This document shows, piece after piece, positions 47,929-58,503 of a stretch of DNA of 64,000 bases. A program made the translations under genes and the position numbers. The first letter of the stretch is position 1. Each line of letters starts with the position of its first letter. The notes under the pieces were generated by a model. It saw only the letters and a list, made by a program, of their open reading frames with translations, was not told the origin of the DNA and did no database searches. Origin of the DNA: Pseudocitrobacter faecalis (lineage in GTDB: Bacteria > Pseudomonadota > Gammaproteobacteria > Enterobacterales > Enterobacteriaceae); the NCBI GenBank assembly GCA_003315335.1, contig QNRL01000012.1:52515-116514 (forward strand), given 5' to 3'.

Positions 47929-48196
47929 GGATCTTTGCTATTTAAAAGAAGATCTTTTTATTTAGAGATCTGTTCTATTGTGATCTCTTATTAGGATCGC
48001 CAGTCTCTGTGGATAAGTGCGATCCTGTATTTAAGATCAAAAGCTTAAGAAGGATCACTATCTGTGAATGATCGGTGATCCTGTTCCGTATAAGCTGGGA
48101 TCAAAACGGGGAGTTATACACAACTCAAAAACTAACCAGCCGTTGTTCTTTGGATAACTACCGGTTGATCCAAGGTTTTGACCAGGTTTATCCACA
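47929..48196. other. chromosomal replication origin oriC
   Basis: Between mnmG and mioC and colinear with E. coli oriC. AT-rich unwinding 13-mers start at the GATCTs at 47930, 47951 and 47967. DnaA boxes: R1 TGTGGATAA (48008-48016), R2 TTATACACA (48114-48122), R3 TTTGGATAA (48149-48157), R4 TTATCCACA (48188-48196). An IHF-type site ATCAAAAGCTTA lies at 48036-48047. Twelve GATC Dam sites fall within 240 bases, as needed for SeqA sequestration. The R2-R3 interval, the probable Fis region, is almost identical to E. coli, while the segment around the IHF site differs. Confidence 0.97.
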
Positions 48197-48212
48197 GAAT
48201 AAAGTTGGATCT

Positions 48213-48662
48213 TTACAAATCTCTGAGCCGATCTGCCCAAGATCCGACCCAAATTTCCGCGGGATCTTCAGGAATGTCATGTTCAAGGACATTAATCTTG
48301 AGCGTTTCACCGACCTGTTTCGCACCGCAGGCGGTCAATTCGGTGTCTAATTTATCGATAGCACCGCAGAAGGTGTCGTATTCACGGCTGCCAATGCCGA
48401 TTGAACCGAAGCGTACCTGTGAAAGGTCGGGTTTCTGTTCCCGAAGATCGTTATAAAAGGGCTGCAGGTTGTCGGGAATGTCACCGGCACCGTGCGTAGA
48501 GCTGATAATCAGCCAGATACCCGACGCAGAGAGATCCTCTAATAAAGGACCATGCAGCGTTTGGGTCGAAAAACCTGCGTCTTCCAGCTTTTCAGCCAGA
48601 TGTTCCGCCACATACTCGGCGCTGCCAAGTGTGCTTCCGCTGATGAGTGTGATATCTGCCAT
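48213..48662 (-). CDS. mioC: MioC, flavodoxin-like protein
   Basis: FMN-binding electron-transfer protein required for biotin synthase activity in vitro. It has 149 residues (147 in E. coli). The flavin phosphate loop is SGSTLGSAEYVAEHL and the ring-contact segments are SSTHGAGDIPDN and GSREYDTFCGAID. The start at 48662 is set by alignment. Its transcription runs into oriC and in E. coli is repressed by DnaA; a DnaA box lies in the promoter here. Confidence 0.95.
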   Translation of the reverse strand: MADITLISGSTLGSAEYVAEHLAEKLEDAGFSTQTLHGPLLEDLSASGIWLIISSTHGAGDIPDNLQPFYNDLREQKPDLSQVRFGSIGIGSREYDTFCGAIDKLDTELTACGAKQVGETLKINVLEHDIPEDPAEIWVGSWADRLRDL

Positions 48663-48689
48663 AACCGCCACCTTTATTAAGAGTGGCGT

Positions 48690-48729
48690 ATTGTACGCTG
48701 TGAACCGTCTGGGATCTACCTGTGGAAAA
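48690..48729 (-). promoter_or_regulatory. mioC promoter with DnaA box
   Basis: On the minus strand TTTTCCACA (48729-48721) precedes TAGATC and, after 17 bases, the -10 box TACAAT (48695-48690). The same arrangement is known in E. coli, where DnaA blocks the promoter before initiation. Confidence 0.75.
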
Positions 48730-48750
48730 GTGCGGGATTAAAAAAGCCGA

Positions 48751-49209
48751 TCACGGCTTGATGGTACGCATGATCGGGTTCTGCAGGACGATCAGTGTTT
48801 CGGTGGACTGAATTTCATCAATTGTTTGGATCTTGTTGATAAGTACGTGCTGCAACGCGTCGATCGAACGGCACATCACTTTAATAAAGATGCTGTAATG
48901 CCCGGTGGTGTAGTACGCCTCGGTAACTTCATCCAGGCTTTCCAGCCGCGCCAGTGCGGACGGATAGTCTTTCGCGCTCTTCAATATAATGCCGATAAAG
49001 CACCCGACGTCGTATCCAAGCTGTTTTGGGCTGACGTCAACCCGCGCGCCGGTGATTATGCCCGCTTGCTTCATTTTTTCGACGCGAACGTGAATGGTGC
49101 CAGGGCTGACGCCGAACTGTTTGGCTAATTCCGCATAGGCGGTACGCGCATTCGCCATTAAGGCGTCAAGGATGCCGCGGTCCAGATTGTCGATCTGATA
49201 ATTTTCCAT
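48751..49209 (-). CDS. asnC: AsnC, asparagine-responsive transcription regulator
   Basis: Founding member of the Lrp/AsnC family; activates asnA when asparagine is low and represses itself. It has 152 residues. The N-terminal helix-turn-helix is in TAYAELAKQFGVSPGTIHVRVEKM, and the C-terminal RAM effector domain contains TGHYSIFIKVMC. It is divergent from asnA across a 152-base gap, and reads toward mioC and oriC. Confidence 0.97.
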   Translation of the reverse strand: MENYQIDNLDRGILDALMANARTAYAELAKQFGVSPGTIHVRVEKMKQAGIITGARVDVSPKQLGYDVGCFIGIILKSAKDYPSALARLESLDEVTEAYYTTGHYSIFIKVMCRSIDALQHVLINKIQTIDEIQSTETLIVLQNPIMRTIKP

Positions 49210-49361
49210 AGCTTTTTCTTATGAAGAATGATGATTCTTTCTATTTTAGCGCCTGTTTTTAACGAATCAAAAGTGAACTCGCCTTTTTATCTGTTGATTA
49301 TTGAATATGACCCTCATTCTGTTGCTTAATCATAACCAACAGGACGCAGGAGTAATAAAAA

Positions 49362-50354
49362 ATGAAAACCGCTTACATCGCAAAACAACGCCAGATTAGT
49401 TTCGTAAAATCCTTTTTCTCACGTCAGCTAGAAGAAAAGTTGGGCCTGATTGAAGTCCAGGCACCGCTGCTGAGCCGCGTAGGGGACGGGACGCAGGACA
49501 ACCTTTCTGGTTGCGAAAAAGCGGTACAGGTAAAAGTGAAAGCGCTGCCAGAGGCCCAGTTTGAAGTGGTGCACTCTCTGGCTAAGTGGAAACGTCAAAC
49601 CCTGGGGCAGCACGACTTCAGCGCGGGCGAAGGGCTCTACACGCACATGAAAGCCCTTCGCCCCGATGAAGACCGCCTTTCGCCAATCCACTCCGTTTAC
49701 GTTGACCAGTGGGACTGGGAACGTGTGATGGGAGATGGCGAGCGCCATCTCGGTACCCTGGAAAGTACCGTGAAGGCGATTTGGGCTGGAATTAAAGAAA
49801 CGGAAGCGGCAGTAAGCAAAGAGTTTGGCCTGGCACCGTTCCTGCCAGAACAGATCCACTTTGTGCACAGCCAGACACTGTTAAGCCGTTATCCGGATCT
49901 CGACGCGAAAGGTCGTGAACGTGCGATTGCCAAAGAACTGGGTGCCGTCTTCCTGATTGGGATCGGTGGTAAGCTCTCTGATGGGCAGCGCCACGACGTC
50001 CGTGCGCCGGATTATGATGACTGGAGCACGCAGGTGGAATCCGGTCTGGCGGGCCTGAACGGCGATATCCTGGTGTGGAACCCCATTCTGGAAGATGCGT
50101 TCGAGCTCTCTTCTATGGGGATCCGCGTTGATGCAAAAGCGCTGCAACACCAGTTACAGTTGACCGGCGACGAAGAGCGTCTGCAACTGGAGTGGCACCA
50201 GGCGCTGCTGCGCGGTGAAATGCCGCAGACCATCGGTGGCGGGATTGGTCAGTCACGCCTGACCATGCTGCTGCTGCAACTCTCCCACATTGGGCAGGTT
50301 CAGTGCGGCGTATGGCCAGCGCAGGTTCGTGAAGGCGTCTCTTCCCTGCTGTAA
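49362..50354 (+). CDS. asnA: ammonia-dependent asparagine synthetase
   Basis: Makes asparagine from aspartate, ammonia and ATP; related to class II aminoacyl-tRNA synthetases. It has 330 residues, start [20 protein letters not shown]. Class II elements are visible in [11 protein letters not shown] and the C-terminal [28 protein letters not shown] upstream gives a good ribosome site. It is controlled by AsnC, divergent beside it. It converges on viaA with three bases between stops. Confidence 0.98.
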   Translation: MKTAYIAKQRQISFVKSFFSRQLEEKLGLIEVQAPLLSRVGDGTQDNLSGCEKAVQVKVKALPEAQFEVVHSLAKWKRQTLGQHDFSAGEGLYTHMKALRPDEDRLSPIHSVYVDQWDWERVMGDGERHLGTLESTVKAIWAGIKETEAAVSKEFGLAPFLPEQIHFVHSQTLLSRYPDLDAKGRERAIAKELGAVFLIGIGGKLSDGQRHDVRAPDYDDWSTQVESGLAGLNGDILVWNPILEDAFELSSMGIRVDAKALQHQLQLTGDEERLQLEWHQALLRGEMPQTIGGGIGQSRLTMLLLQLSHIGQVQCGVWPAQVREGVSSLL

Positions 50355-50357
50355 GAT

Positions 50358-51809
50358 TTACCGCCGCCAGCGTCTGAGCAGGCGGCTACGCAACCCGGTA
50401 TCAAAGCGCCAGATGTGGTCAAAGATGCGCATGATGCCGGGTTTGCCATGCGCAGACATCGCCACCGCGTGAAAACGGTGCTGATGTTTTCGCTGTAACT
50501 CCCCTACCTTATTCACCACCTCATCCGGCAGCCGCTGGGCAATAAAGTCTGAAATCACCACCGCATCGGCATCCTGCCAGGCCGGATTTTCCAGTCGTTC
50601 GACGATGGCGCGAAAACAACTCGCCATATCAGTGCCGCCGCGAAAACGCTGGCTCAGGAAACGGATTGCCTGTTCGATCCCCTGCGGGCCGGTCAGTTCG
50701 TAGCGCACCACTTCGCTGGAAAACAACATAATGAAGCAGCGGCGGTTATCCGCCAGCGCCACACGCATCATCGCAAGACAAAAGGCTTTCGCGCACTGCT
50801 CGTTAAAGCCGCCCATTGAGCCTGAGGTATCTACGCAGACGATAAACGGCCCGCGTGGTTGTTCGTCTACATCCTGATGTACCACCGGGCGTTCGGTGAT
50901 TTTCTCATGCCACGCGTCGCCGTGCAGTCGGTAGGTGAGAAGCTGTTTCTCCACCAGCCGCCGGTAAAACTCATACTCCAGCTCGGTAATGCCGAGCGTA
51001 GCGAGTTCCGGCGGCAACAGACGCAGAATGTCATCGCTCTGTTGAATGCCGTCGACCTGCTCTGGCACCGTCGACGGTTCGCGCACCAGCGTGCGGAAGG
51101 TTTCCATTGGCGCATCTTTTTTGGGCACCGATTTTGCTTCGCGCGATCGCCCCAGTTGATCGGCCAGTTGCATCAGTTCCGGCTGCTGACTGAGGAAATC
51201 GCCATATTTCACGATCAACTGATAATCACCGCGCTTAAGCTGCCCGGCGCTCATATCCCACAGGCGACCGGCGGCGTTTTCGTTCTCCACCAGCACTGGC
51301 TCCAGCTGGCCGCTTAAGGTCATGCGCTCCTGAACTTCGCTCAGCAACTGTTCCCGTTCGCCTTCCAGTAACTGCTGGTTAAGTGATGTCGCCTGTACCA
51401 CCAGGCTCAGCCGCCAGCGTTGCAGAAATAGCGTATGCAGCGCCGGGGTAAAGGTGGGATTATGCGTCGCCAGTTGCTGTGCCTGCTCGGCGTAGGGTGA
51501 GCGCACCTTTTTCAGCAACGCCAGGATCTGCGGCAGCTGCGCATTGATTTGCTGTGTGGAGAAGGTCTGACACTGCTGATAACAGAGCACTTCTTCTTCC
51601 AGCTCTGGCGGCACATGCGTGCCTTTAAGCGTGCTTTTCAGGTTTTCACGCCAGCGGGGCAGGTCTTCCGTAATGGCGCTTTTCAGGCGCGGGAATTTCT
51701 TAAAGAATGCCGATAGCTGTGGTGACGCCAGCAGGGCGATGATCGTCTCTTCGATCAATCCCTCTTCGCTGACCGCCAGCATCACGTTGAGCGTATCGAT
51801 TGTCAGCAT
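50358..51809 (-). CDS. viaA: ViaA, VWA-domain partner of RavA
   Basis: Cofactor stimulating RavA ATPase; with RavA it influences respiratory complexes and aminoglycoside sensitivity under anaerobiosis. It has 483 residues, as in E. coli. A C-terminal von Willebrand A domain starts [13 protein letters not shown] with an intact MIDAS DxSxS motif and continues [12 protein letters not shown]. The N-terminal part is helical and membrane-lipid binding in the family. Its start overlaps the ravA stop by seven bases. Confidence 0.96.
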   Translation of the reverse strand: MLTIDTLNVMLAVSEEGLIEETIIALLASPQLSAFFKKFPRLKSAITEDLPRWRENLKSTLKGTHVPPELEEEVLCYQQCQTFSTQQINAQLPQILALLKKVRSPYAEQAQQLATHNPTFTPALHTLFLQRWRLSLVVQATSLNQQLLEGEREQLLSEVQERMTLSGQLEPVLVENENAAGRLWDMSAGQLKRGDYQLIVKYGDFLSQQPELMQLADQLGRSREAKSVPKKDAPMETFRTLVREPSTVPEQVDGIQQSDDILRLLPPELATLGITELEYEFYRRLVEKQLLTYRLHGDAWHEKITERPVVHQDVDEQPRGPFIVCVDTSGSMGGFNEQCAKAFCLAMMRVALADNRRCFIMLFSSEVVRYELTGPQGIEQAIRFLSQRFRGGTDMASCFRAIVERLENPAWQDADAVVISDFIAQRLPDEVVNKVGELQRKHQHRFHAVAMSAHGKPGIMRIFDHIWRFDTGLRSRLLRRWRR

Positions 51810-53302
51810 TGCTGGGCCTGTTTGATCTGCGACGCGACATCCTGCAGGCTGGCTTCGATCTGTGCCAGCCAGTCGCTATGAATGAACAGGCATTTTTGCT
51901 GATCGTTAAAACTGAGATGCTGTCGATGCCACTCTTCCGCCAGTTCGTCGAGCTGCTGTTTGATTTCGGCAGGCATGTTCTGTTGGCTTTCTGTTCCCGG
52001 CAACGCCAGGCGTGAGCCCTGCAAACTGATATCACGCACGACCAGATGCTGCGCGTTATCCACTTCCATATTCAGCGTCTGCGCAAAACCTATGCCATTG
52101 AGTTTACCGCGGATTTCGCCGCCTTTCTCCAGCCAGTGCGCCAGCACCTGACGCTCGAAGGTGATGTGAATGACGTCGATATCGTGCAATTTCAGCGGTT
52201 TTTGCAGCAGTAACGTGACCGTCGGGCTTTGTACTTCAGGTGGAAGCTCATAGTGCGGTTTACGGCTGAACATACCGCCCAGTCGGTTCACTTTGAGCGC
52301 GGTTTTGTCACTTTCCTGCTGCTGAAGCTGCAAACGATGCTGAGTAATGGCGCTCAGGCGATTCAGCATGGATTGCTGTTGCCAGGCGTGTCCGGTCATC
52401 AATATTTCAAGCTGCTGTTGCATTAAATTGCGGCTTTGCGCGTCATGCCACAGGCACTCTTTAAGCAAAATAAGATCGATAGGCGCAATGGCGTCGCGCC
52501 CACTGAAGAATGCGCAGGCCTGCAACAGGCGAATCGCTTTCTTCCAGCGACGGTCGGAGACATAGGGCGCATTTGGCAGCGTATCAAGCTGCTGGCGCAG
52601 GGTGAAGATCAGTTCAAAAACGGCATCCGTCAGTTTGACCTGGCCTATGTCTTTTTGCCACTGGAAGAACTCTTCATCGGTAACCTGAAGGCCTGGTGCT
52701 ACCGGGTTTTCATTCTCATCCTGCTGGTTTACGAGCATGGAACGGAAGTTGCCTTTTTCCTGCACTTTGTCGAGCCACAGGCGAATGAGCATGCGGTCAT
52801 ACAGCGCTTCAAGGCTGCTTTCTGCTTCAGGGAGTTCGTTCGATGCGGCCACCAGCAGGCGCATCGGGATTTTCTCGACCGTCGCGCCGTTGCGGAAATG
52901 GCGTTCGTTGATTGCGGTCAGCAGGGTGTTCAGTATCGCCGGGCCAGCTTTCCAGATCTCATCAAGAAAGACAATTTCCGCTTCCGGTAAATAGCCTGCG
53001 GTCAGACGCTCATAGCGCCCTTCATCTTTTAACGCCTGGATGGACAGTGGGCCAAATACTTCTTCCGGCGTGGAGAAGCGGGTCATCAGATATTCAAAGG
53101 CGCGCGCGTGTTGAAACGCGAACTTAATGCGTCGCGCAATCAGGCTCTTGGCGATACCTGGCGGGCCAAGCAAAAACACGCTCTCACCGCTGAGCGCTGC
53201 CAGCAGGCACAGGCGGATAGCGTGACTGCGTTCATACAGCCCTTTCTCAAGCGCGCTACTCAGGCGCGAAATTCTTTCTGCTAATAAATGTGATTGGGCC
53301 AT
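51803..53302 (-). CDS. ravA: RavA, MoxR-family AAA+ ATPase
   Basis: Hexameric ATPase that works with ViaA and binds the lysine decarboxylase LdcI. It has 499 residues (498 in E. coli). Walker A is [10 protein letters not shown], Walker [12 protein letters not shown], and sensor 1 is [11 protein letters not shown]. The MoxR core is followed by the LARA-type insertion and helical ends ([13 protein letters not shown]). The start at 53302 ([11 protein letters not shown]) has AAAGGAT upstream; the much longer in-frame reading extends into the kup promoter region and is rejected. Confidence 0.96.
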   Translation of the reverse strand: MAQSHLLAERISRLSSALEKGLYERSHAIRLCLLAALSGESVFLLGPPGIAKSLIARRIKFAFQHARAFEYLMTRFSTPEEVFGPLSIQALKDEGRYERLTAGYLPEAEIVFLDEIWKAGPAILNTLLTAINERHFRNGATVEKIPMRLLVAASNELPEAESSLEALYDRMLIRLWLDKVQEKGNFRSMLVNQQDENENPVAPGLQVTDEEFFQWQKDIGQVKLTDAVFELIFTLRQQLDTLPNAPYVSDRRWKKAIRLLQACAFFSGRDAIAPIDLILLKECLWHDAQSRNLMQQQLEILMTGHAWQQQSMLNRLSAITQHRLQLQQQESDKTALKVNRLGGMFSRKPHYELPPEVQSPTVTLLLQKPLKLHDIDVIHITFERQVLAHWLEKGGEIRGKLNGIGFAQTLNMEVDNAQHLVVRDISLQGSRLALPGTESQQNMPAEIKQQLDELAEEWHRQHLSFNDQQKCLFIHSDWLAQIEASLQDVASQIKQAQQC

Positions 53303-53521
53303 AATTGAGTTGCATCCTTTCGCCGAACATACGGCTAACTGAGCGAGTATAGACGTTTCATGGACGAGGATAATAGGCTGAAGAAGCGCTTCATTTTCTT
53401 TGCGCCAGGTTAATATGAATTCACATAAGGGTACGATTTTGCGATTAATCGTGCATACTGTGCGCTTTTCGTGGGCCAAGGGACCAGGCACTCATTTGTT
53501 TTACAAACGAAAGACTAGTCT

Positions 53522-55390
53522 ATGAGCACTGATAAGAAGCAATCTTTGTCGGCGATAACCCTCGCTGCCATTGGGGTGGTATACGGCGATATCGGCACCA
53601 GCCCTCTTTATACTCTTCGAGAATGTTTGTCCGGGCAGTTTGGTTTTGGCGTTGAACGTGACGCGGTTTTTGGCTTTCTGTCATTAATCTTCTGGCTGCT
53701 GATCTTTGTTGTATCCATTAAGTACCTGACCTTCGTCATGCGCGCGGATAACGCCGGTGAGGGGGGGATTCTGACGCTAATGTCTTTGGCGGGACGCAAC
53801 ACGTCGGCTAAAACCACCTCGTTCCTGGTGATAATCGGATTGATTGGCGGCAGCTTCTTCTATGGGGAAGTGGTCATTACGCCTGCGATTTCGGTGATGT
53901 CGGCCATTGAAGGCCTGGAAATTGTCGCGCCGCAGCTTGATAGCTGGATAGTGCCGCTCTCAATCCTGGTGCTGACGCTGCTGTTTATGATTCAGAAGCA
54001 CGGTACCGGCATGGTGGGCAAACTCTTCGCCCCGATTATGCTGGCGTGGTTCCTGATTCTGGCGGTGCTGGGCGTGCGTAGCATTATCGGAAACCCGGAA
54101 GTCCTTCAGGCGCTCAATCCAGTTTGGGCGGTACACTTCTTCCTTGAATATAAGATGGTGTCGTTTGTGGCGCTGGGGGCGGTTGTCCTCTCCATTACCG
54201 GGGTAGAAGCGCTGTATGCGGATATGGGCCACTTCGGTAAATTCCCGATTCGTTTAGCCTGGTTCTCTGTGGTGCTGCCGTCTTTGACGCTGAACTACTT
54301 TGGTCAGGGCGCGCTGCTTTTGAAGCATCCGGAAGCGATTAAGAACCCGTTCTTCCTGCTCGCGCCAGAATGGGCGTTGATCCCGCTGCTGATTCTGGCG
54401 GCGCTGGCGACGGTTATCGCCTCGCAGGCGGTTATTTCCGGTGTCTTCTCCCTGACTCGCCAGGCGGTGCGTCTGGGGTATCTCTCACCGATGCGCATCA
54501 TCCACACCTCCGAGATGGAGTCCGGGCAGATTTACATCCCGTTCATCAACTGGCTGCTCTATTTCTCCGTGGTGATTGTGATTATCAACTTCGAGCACTC
54601 CAGTAATCTGGCGGCGGCATACGGTATTGCGGTGACCGGCACTATGGTGCTGACCTCGATTCTGTCGACCACCGTGGCGCGTAAAAACTGGCACTGGAAT
54701 AAGTTCCTTGTGGCGTTCATTCTGGTCGCCTTCCTGTGTATCGATATTCCGCTGTTCTCGGCGAACCTCGATAAAATCGTCTCCGGCGGCTGGCTGCCGC
54801 TGAGCCTCGGTACGGTGATGTTTATCGTGATGACGACCTGGAAAAGCGAGCGCTTCCGTCTGCTGCGTCGTATGCATGAGCACGGCAACTCTCTGGAAGC
54901 GATGATCGCCTCGCTGGAGAAATCACCGCCGGTTCGCGTTCCGGGCACCGCGGTATATATGTCGCGCGCGCTGAACGTGATTCCATTTGCCATGATGCAC
55001 AACCTCAAGCACAACAAGGTGCTGCATGAGCGTGTGATCTTACTGACGCTGCGCACGGAAGATGCGCCTTACGTCCACAACGTGCGTCGTGTGCAGATTG
55101 AACAGCTTTCGCCGACCTTCTGGCGGGTGGTGGCCAGCTATGGCTGGCGCGAAACGCCGAATGTGGAAGAGGTCTTCCACCGTTGCGGCCTTGAAGGATT
55201 AAGCTGTCGAATGATGGAAACCTCGTTCTTTATGTCGCATGAATCGCTGATTGTCGGTAAACGCCCGTGGTATTTGCGCCTGCGCGGTAAGCTTTATCTG
55301 CTGCTGCAGCGTAACGCCCTGCGCGCGCCGGATCAGTTCGAAATCCCGCCGAACCGGGTTATCGAACTGGGCACCCAGGTCGAGATTTAA
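53522..55390 (+). CDS. kup: low-affinity potassium transporter Kup
   Basis: Potassium:proton symporter, constitutive and important at low pH. It has 622 residues with 12 membrane spans in the first 430 and a cytoplasmic tail. Family motifs visible are [17 protein letters not shown] near the N-terminus and [12 protein letters not shown]. Near-identical to E. coli. It is divergent from ravA and followed by a clear terminator. Confidence 0.98.
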   Translation: MSTDKKQSLSAITLAAIGVVYGDIGTSPLYTLRECLSGQFGFGVERDAVFGFLSLIFWLLIFVVSIKYLTFVMRADNAGEGGILTLMSLAGRNTSAKTTSFLVIIGLIGGSFFYGEVVITPAISVMSAIEGLEIVAPQLDSWIVPLSILVLTLLFMIQKHGTGMVGKLFAPIMLAWFLILAVLGVRSIIGNPEVLQALNPVWAVHFFLEYKMVSFVALGAVVLSITGVEALYADMGHFGKFPIRLAWFSVVLPSLTLNYFGQGALLLKHPEAIKNPFFLLAPEWALIPLLILAALATVIASQAVISGVFSLTRQAVRLGYLSPMRIIHTSEMESGQIYIPFINWLLYFSVVIVIINFEHSSNLAAAYGIAVTGTMVLTSILSTTVARKNWHWNKFLVAFILVAFLCIDIPLFSANLDKIVSGGWLPLSLGTVMFIVMTTWKSERFRLLRRMHEHGNSLEAMIASLEKSPPVRVPGTAVYMSRALNVIPFAMMHNLKHNKVLHERVILLTLRTEDAPYVHNVRRVQIEQLSPTFWRVVASYGWRETPNVEEVFHRCGLEGLSCRMMETSFFMSHESLIVGKRPWYLRLRGKLYLLLQRNALRAPDQFEIPPNRVIELGTQVEI

Positions 55391-55400
55391 CGCCAGTCAA

Positions 55401-55434
55401 AACGCCGGGAAGGTTTATCACCTCCCGGCGTTTC
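55401..55434 (+). terminator. kup terminator
   Basis: AACGCCGGGA(A)GG pairs with CCTCCCGGCGTT around a seven-base loop, followed by a pyrimidine-rich T tract, ten bases after the kup stop. It isolates kup from the rbs operon. Confidence 0.82.
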
Positions 55435-55465
55435 TCTTTCTACTCTTCACTTTTTACATCGCGAG

Positions 55466-55558
55466 CGAAACGTTTCGACGACGATCACAATTCTGTTACG
55501 TCATGTTGGTTTTCTGCTCACTCTTAAGATTAAACTTACAACAGCGAAACGTTTCGCT
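55466..55558. promoter_or_regulatory. rbs control region with two RbsR-type operators
   Basis: The distal operator CGAAACGTTTCG (55466-55477) and the proximal operator AGCGAAACGTTTCGCT (55543-55558) are perfect palindromes with centres 79 bases apart. The proximal copy matches the E. coli rbs operator next to the transcription start. Between them, GATCACAATTCTGTTACGTCA corresponds in position to the CRP site of E. coli, and TAAGAT is a possible -10 box. Paired operators suggest DNA looping by RbsR. Confidence 0.8.
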
Positions 55559-55572
55559 AGTGGAGCAAGAAA

Positions 55573-55992
55573 ATGAAGAAAGGCACGGTACTTAATTCTG
55601 AGATCTCATCGGTTATCTCCCGCCTGGGGCATACCGATACGCTGGTGGTGTGTGATGCAGGTTTACCCATCCCACGCAGTACAACGCGTATCGATATGGC
55701 ATTAACTCAGGGCGTTCCCACCTTTATGCAGGTGCTGGACGTGGTGACCCGTGAAATGCAGGTTGAGGCCGCCATTCTCGCCTCGGAGATTAAACAACAT
55801 AATCCGCAACTCCACGAAACGTTGCTCAAATTCATCGGGCAACTGCAACAACACCAAGGAAATACCATAGAAATTCGTTACACCACCCATGAGCAGTTTA
55901 AAAAACAAACCGCAGACAGTCAGGCGGTGATTCGCAGCGGGGAGTGTTCCCCGTATGCGAACATTATTCTCTGTGCTGGCGTCACCTTCTGA
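55573..55992 (+). CDS. rbsD: D-ribose pyranase RbsD
   Basis: Interconverts pyran and furan forms of ribose so that RbsK can use it. It has 139 residues, as in E. coli. Catalytic His20 lies in [19 protein letters not shown] and a second active-site segment is near the C-terminus ([16 protein letters not shown]). First gene of the operon, just below the RbsR operator. rbsA starts eight bases after its stop. Confidence 0.97.
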   Translation: MKKGTVLNSEISSVISRLGHTDTLVVCDAGLPIPRSTTRIDMALTQGVPTFMQVLDVVTREMQVEAAILASEIKQHNPQLHETLLKFIGQLQQHQGNTIEIRYTTHEQFKKQTADSQAVIRSGECSPYANIILCAGVTF

Positions 55993-55999
55993 GGCCAAC

Positions 56000-57505
56000 A
56001 TGGACGCATTACTGCAATTAAAAGGTATCGATAAATCCTTCCCGGGCGTGAAAGCCCTCTCTGGCGCGGCGTTAAATGTTTATGCGGGCCGCGTGATGGC
56101 GCTGGTGGGCGAAAACGGCGCCGGTAAATCCACGATGATGAAAGTGCTGACCGGTATCTACTCTCGCGATGCCGGTTCGTTGTTATGGTTGGGCAAAGAA
56201 ACGACCTTCAGCGGGCCAAAGGCGTCGCAGGAGGCCGGGATTGGCATTATCCACCAGGAGCTGAACCTGATCCCGCAGCTCACCATTGCGGAAAACATCT
56301 TCCTGGGCCGCGAATTTGTGAATCGCTTTGGCAAAATCGACTGGAAGAAGATGTATGCCGAAGCAGACGTGCTGCTGGCAAAACTCAACCTGCGCTTTAA
56401 AAGTGACCGGCTGGTGGGCGAGCTCTCCATCGGCGACCAGCAGATGGTGGAAATTGCCAAGGTACTGAGCTTTGAGTCGAAAGTCATCGTGATGGATGAA
56501 CCGACCGATGCGCTGACTGATACCGAAACCGAATCCCTGTTCCGCGTCATTCACGAGCTGAAATCGCAGGGGCGCGGCATTGTCTATATCTCCCACCGCA
56601 TGAAAGAGATCTTCGAGATTTGCGATGACGTTACCGTATTCCGCGATGGGCAATTTATCGCCGAGCGGGAAGTCGCATCCCTTACTGAAGATACACTGAT
56701 CGAAATGATGGTAGGCCGTAAGCTCGAAGATCAATATCCGCGCCTTGATAAAGCGCCGGGTGAGATCCGCCTGAAGGTCGATAACCTGTGTGGATCGGGT
56801 GTTGAAAACGTCTCCTTCACGCTGCGCAAAGGTGAAATTCTTGGCGTTGCGGGCCTGATGGGGGCCGGACGCACGGAGTTGATGAAAGTGCTGTACGGCG
56901 TGCTGCCGCGCAGCAGTGGATATGTCACGCTCGACGGCCACGAAGTGGTGGCGCGTTCACCGCAGGATGGTCTGGCGAACGGCATCGTCTATATCTCTGA
57001 AGACCGCAAGCGTGACGGCTTAGTACTCGGCATGTCGGTAAAAGAGAATATGTCGCTGACGGCGCTGCGCTACTTCAGCCACGCGGGCGGCAGCCTGAAG
57101 CATAAAGATGAACAGCAGGCGGTGAGCGATTTTATCCGTCTGTTTAACGTCAAAACGCCATCAATGGAACAGGCCATCGGCCTGCTCTCGGGCGGTAATC
57201 AGCAGAAAGTGGCTATCGCGCGTGGCCTGATGACGCGCCCAAAAGTGCTGATCCTCGACGAACCTACGCGTGGCGTAGATGTTGGCGCGAAGAAAGAGAT
57301 TTATCAGCTTATCAACCAGTTCAAGGCCGATGGTCTGAGCATTATTCTGGTCTCCTCCGAGATGCCGGAAGTTCTGGGGATGAGCGATCGCATTATTGTG
57401 ATGCATGAAGGGCATCTCGGCGGTGAATTTACACGCGAGCAGGCCACCCAGGAAGTATTAATGGCTGCCGCTGTGGGCAAGCTTAACCGTGTGAATCAGG
57501 AGTAA
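56000..57505 (+). CDS. rbsA: ribose ABC transporter ATPase RbsA
   Basis: Energy-coupling subunit of ribose import, a fusion of two ABC domains. It has 501 residues. Domain 1: Walker [10 protein letters not shown], signature LSIGDQQ, Walker [12 protein letters not shown]. Domain 2: degenerate P-loop GLMGAGRTE, signature LSGGNQQK, Walker [14 protein letters not shown]. The start at 56000 ([16 protein letters not shown]) aligns with E. coli; 15 upstream in-frame codons overlap rbsD. Next in the operon is rbsC, five bases on. Confidence 0.98.
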   Translation: MDALLQLKGIDKSFPGVKALSGAALNVYAGRVMALVGENGAGKSTMMKVLTGIYSRDAGSLLWLGKETTFSGPKASQEAGIGIIHQELNLIPQLTIAENIFLGREFVNRFGKIDWKKMYAEADVLLAKLNLRFKSDRLVGELSIGDQQMVEIAKVLSFESKVIVMDEPTDALTDTETESLFRVIHELKSQGRGIVYISHRMKEIFEICDDVTVFRDGQFIAEREVASLTEDTLIEMMVGRKLEDQYPRLDKAPGEIRLKVDNLCGSGVENVSFTLRKGEILGVAGLMGAGRTELMKVLYGVLPRSSGYVTLDGHEVVARSPQDGLANGIVYISEDRKRDGLVLGMSVKENMSLTALRYFSHAGGSLKHKDEQQAVSDFIRLFNVKTPSMEQAIGLLSGGNQQKVAIARGLMTRPKVLILDEPTRGVDVGAKKEIYQLINQFKADGLSIILVSSEMPEVLGMSDRIIVMHEGHLGGEFTREQATQEVLMAAAVGKLNRVNQE

Positions 57506-57510
57506 AGAAG

Positions 57511-58476
57511 ATGACAAACCAGGCTGTCGCTGGTCGCCGTTATTTCACCAAAGCATGGCTGATGGAGCAAAAATCGCTGATCGCGCTGCTGGTGCTGATT
57601 GCCATCGTCTCGACCATGAGCCCCAACTTTTTTACCGTCAATAACCTGTTCAACATCCTGCAACAGACATCCGTCAACGCCATTATGGCGGTGGGGATGA
57701 CGCTGGTGATTTTAACCTCCGGGATCGACCTGTCCGTCGGCTCCCTGCTGGCGTTAACCGGCGCTGTCGCAGCCTCGATTGTCGGCCTTGAAGTCAATGC
57801 GCTGGTGGCGGTAGCTGCCGCGCTGGCGCTCGGCGGCGCAATCGGCGCGGTGACCGGAGTGATTGTCGCGAAAGGCCGCGTTCAGGCATTTATCGCCACG
57901 CTGGTGATGATGCTGCTGCTGCGCGGGGTGACCATGGTGTACACCAACGGCAGTCCGGTGAATACCGGCTTTACGGATAACGCCGATCTGTTCGGCTGGT
58001 TCGGGATTGGCCGCCCGCTGGGCATCCCGACGCCGGTGTGGATCATGGCGATTGTCTTCCTGGCGGCCTGGTACATGCTGCACCATACGCGTCTTGGTCG
58101 CTATATCTATGCGCTGGGCGGTAACGAAGCAGCAACGCGTCTTTCCGGGATCAGCGTCAATAAAATCAAAATCATCGTCTACGCGTTGTGCGGTTTGCTG
58201 GCGTCGCTGGCGGGCGTTATCGAAGTGGCGCGTCTCTCTTCTGCACAGCCGACAGCGGGCACGGGCTACGAGCTGGATGCTATCGCAGCGGTTGTGTTGG
58301 GCGGCACCAGCCTTGCGGGCGGTAAAGGTCGCATTGTTGGGACGCTGATCGGCGCACTGATTCTCGGTTTCCTGAATAATGGTTTGAATTTGCTCGGCGT
58401 TTCTTCCTATTACCAGATGATCGTTAAAGCAGTGGTGATTTTGCTGGCGGTGCTGGTAGACAACAAAAAGCAGTAA
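57511..58476 (+). CDS. rbsC: ribose ABC transporter permease RbsC
   Basis: Inner-membrane channel for ribose. It has 321 residues and about ten hydrophobic segments. The family signature GIDLSVGSLLALTGA lies in the first third, and LGGNEAATRLSGISVNKIKI forms the coupling loop toward RbsA. It lies between rbsA and rbsB with short gaps, matching E. coli order. Confidence 0.98.
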   Translation: MTNQAVAGRRYFTKAWLMEQKSLIALLVLIAIVSTMSPNFFTVNNLFNILQQTSVNAIMAVGMTLVILTSGIDLSVGSLLALTGAVAASIVGLEVNALVAVAAALALGGAIGAVTGVIVAKGRVQAFIATLVMMLLLRGVTMVYTNGSPVNTGFTDNADLFGWFGIGRPLGIPTPVWIMAIVFLAAWYMLHHTRLGRYIYALGGNEAATRLSGISVNKIKIIVYALCGLLASLAGVIEVARLSSAQPTAGTGYELDAIAAVVLGGTSLAGGKGRIVGTLIGALILGFLNNGLNLLGVSSYYQMIVKAVVILLAVLVDNKKQ

Positions 58477-58503
58477 CTCACGACTCTACAGGACATCTTA
58501 ACT

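Noticed and set aside
48075..48456. Frames of about 90 codons running through oriC into mioC
   Set aside because: They cross the DnaA boxes and lie antisense to mioC; no protein family recognised.
53303..53491. 63-residue N-terminal extension of ravA
   Set aside because: The extension lacks homology, runs across the promoter region, and the internal ATG at 53302 has a ribosome site and aligns with the known start.
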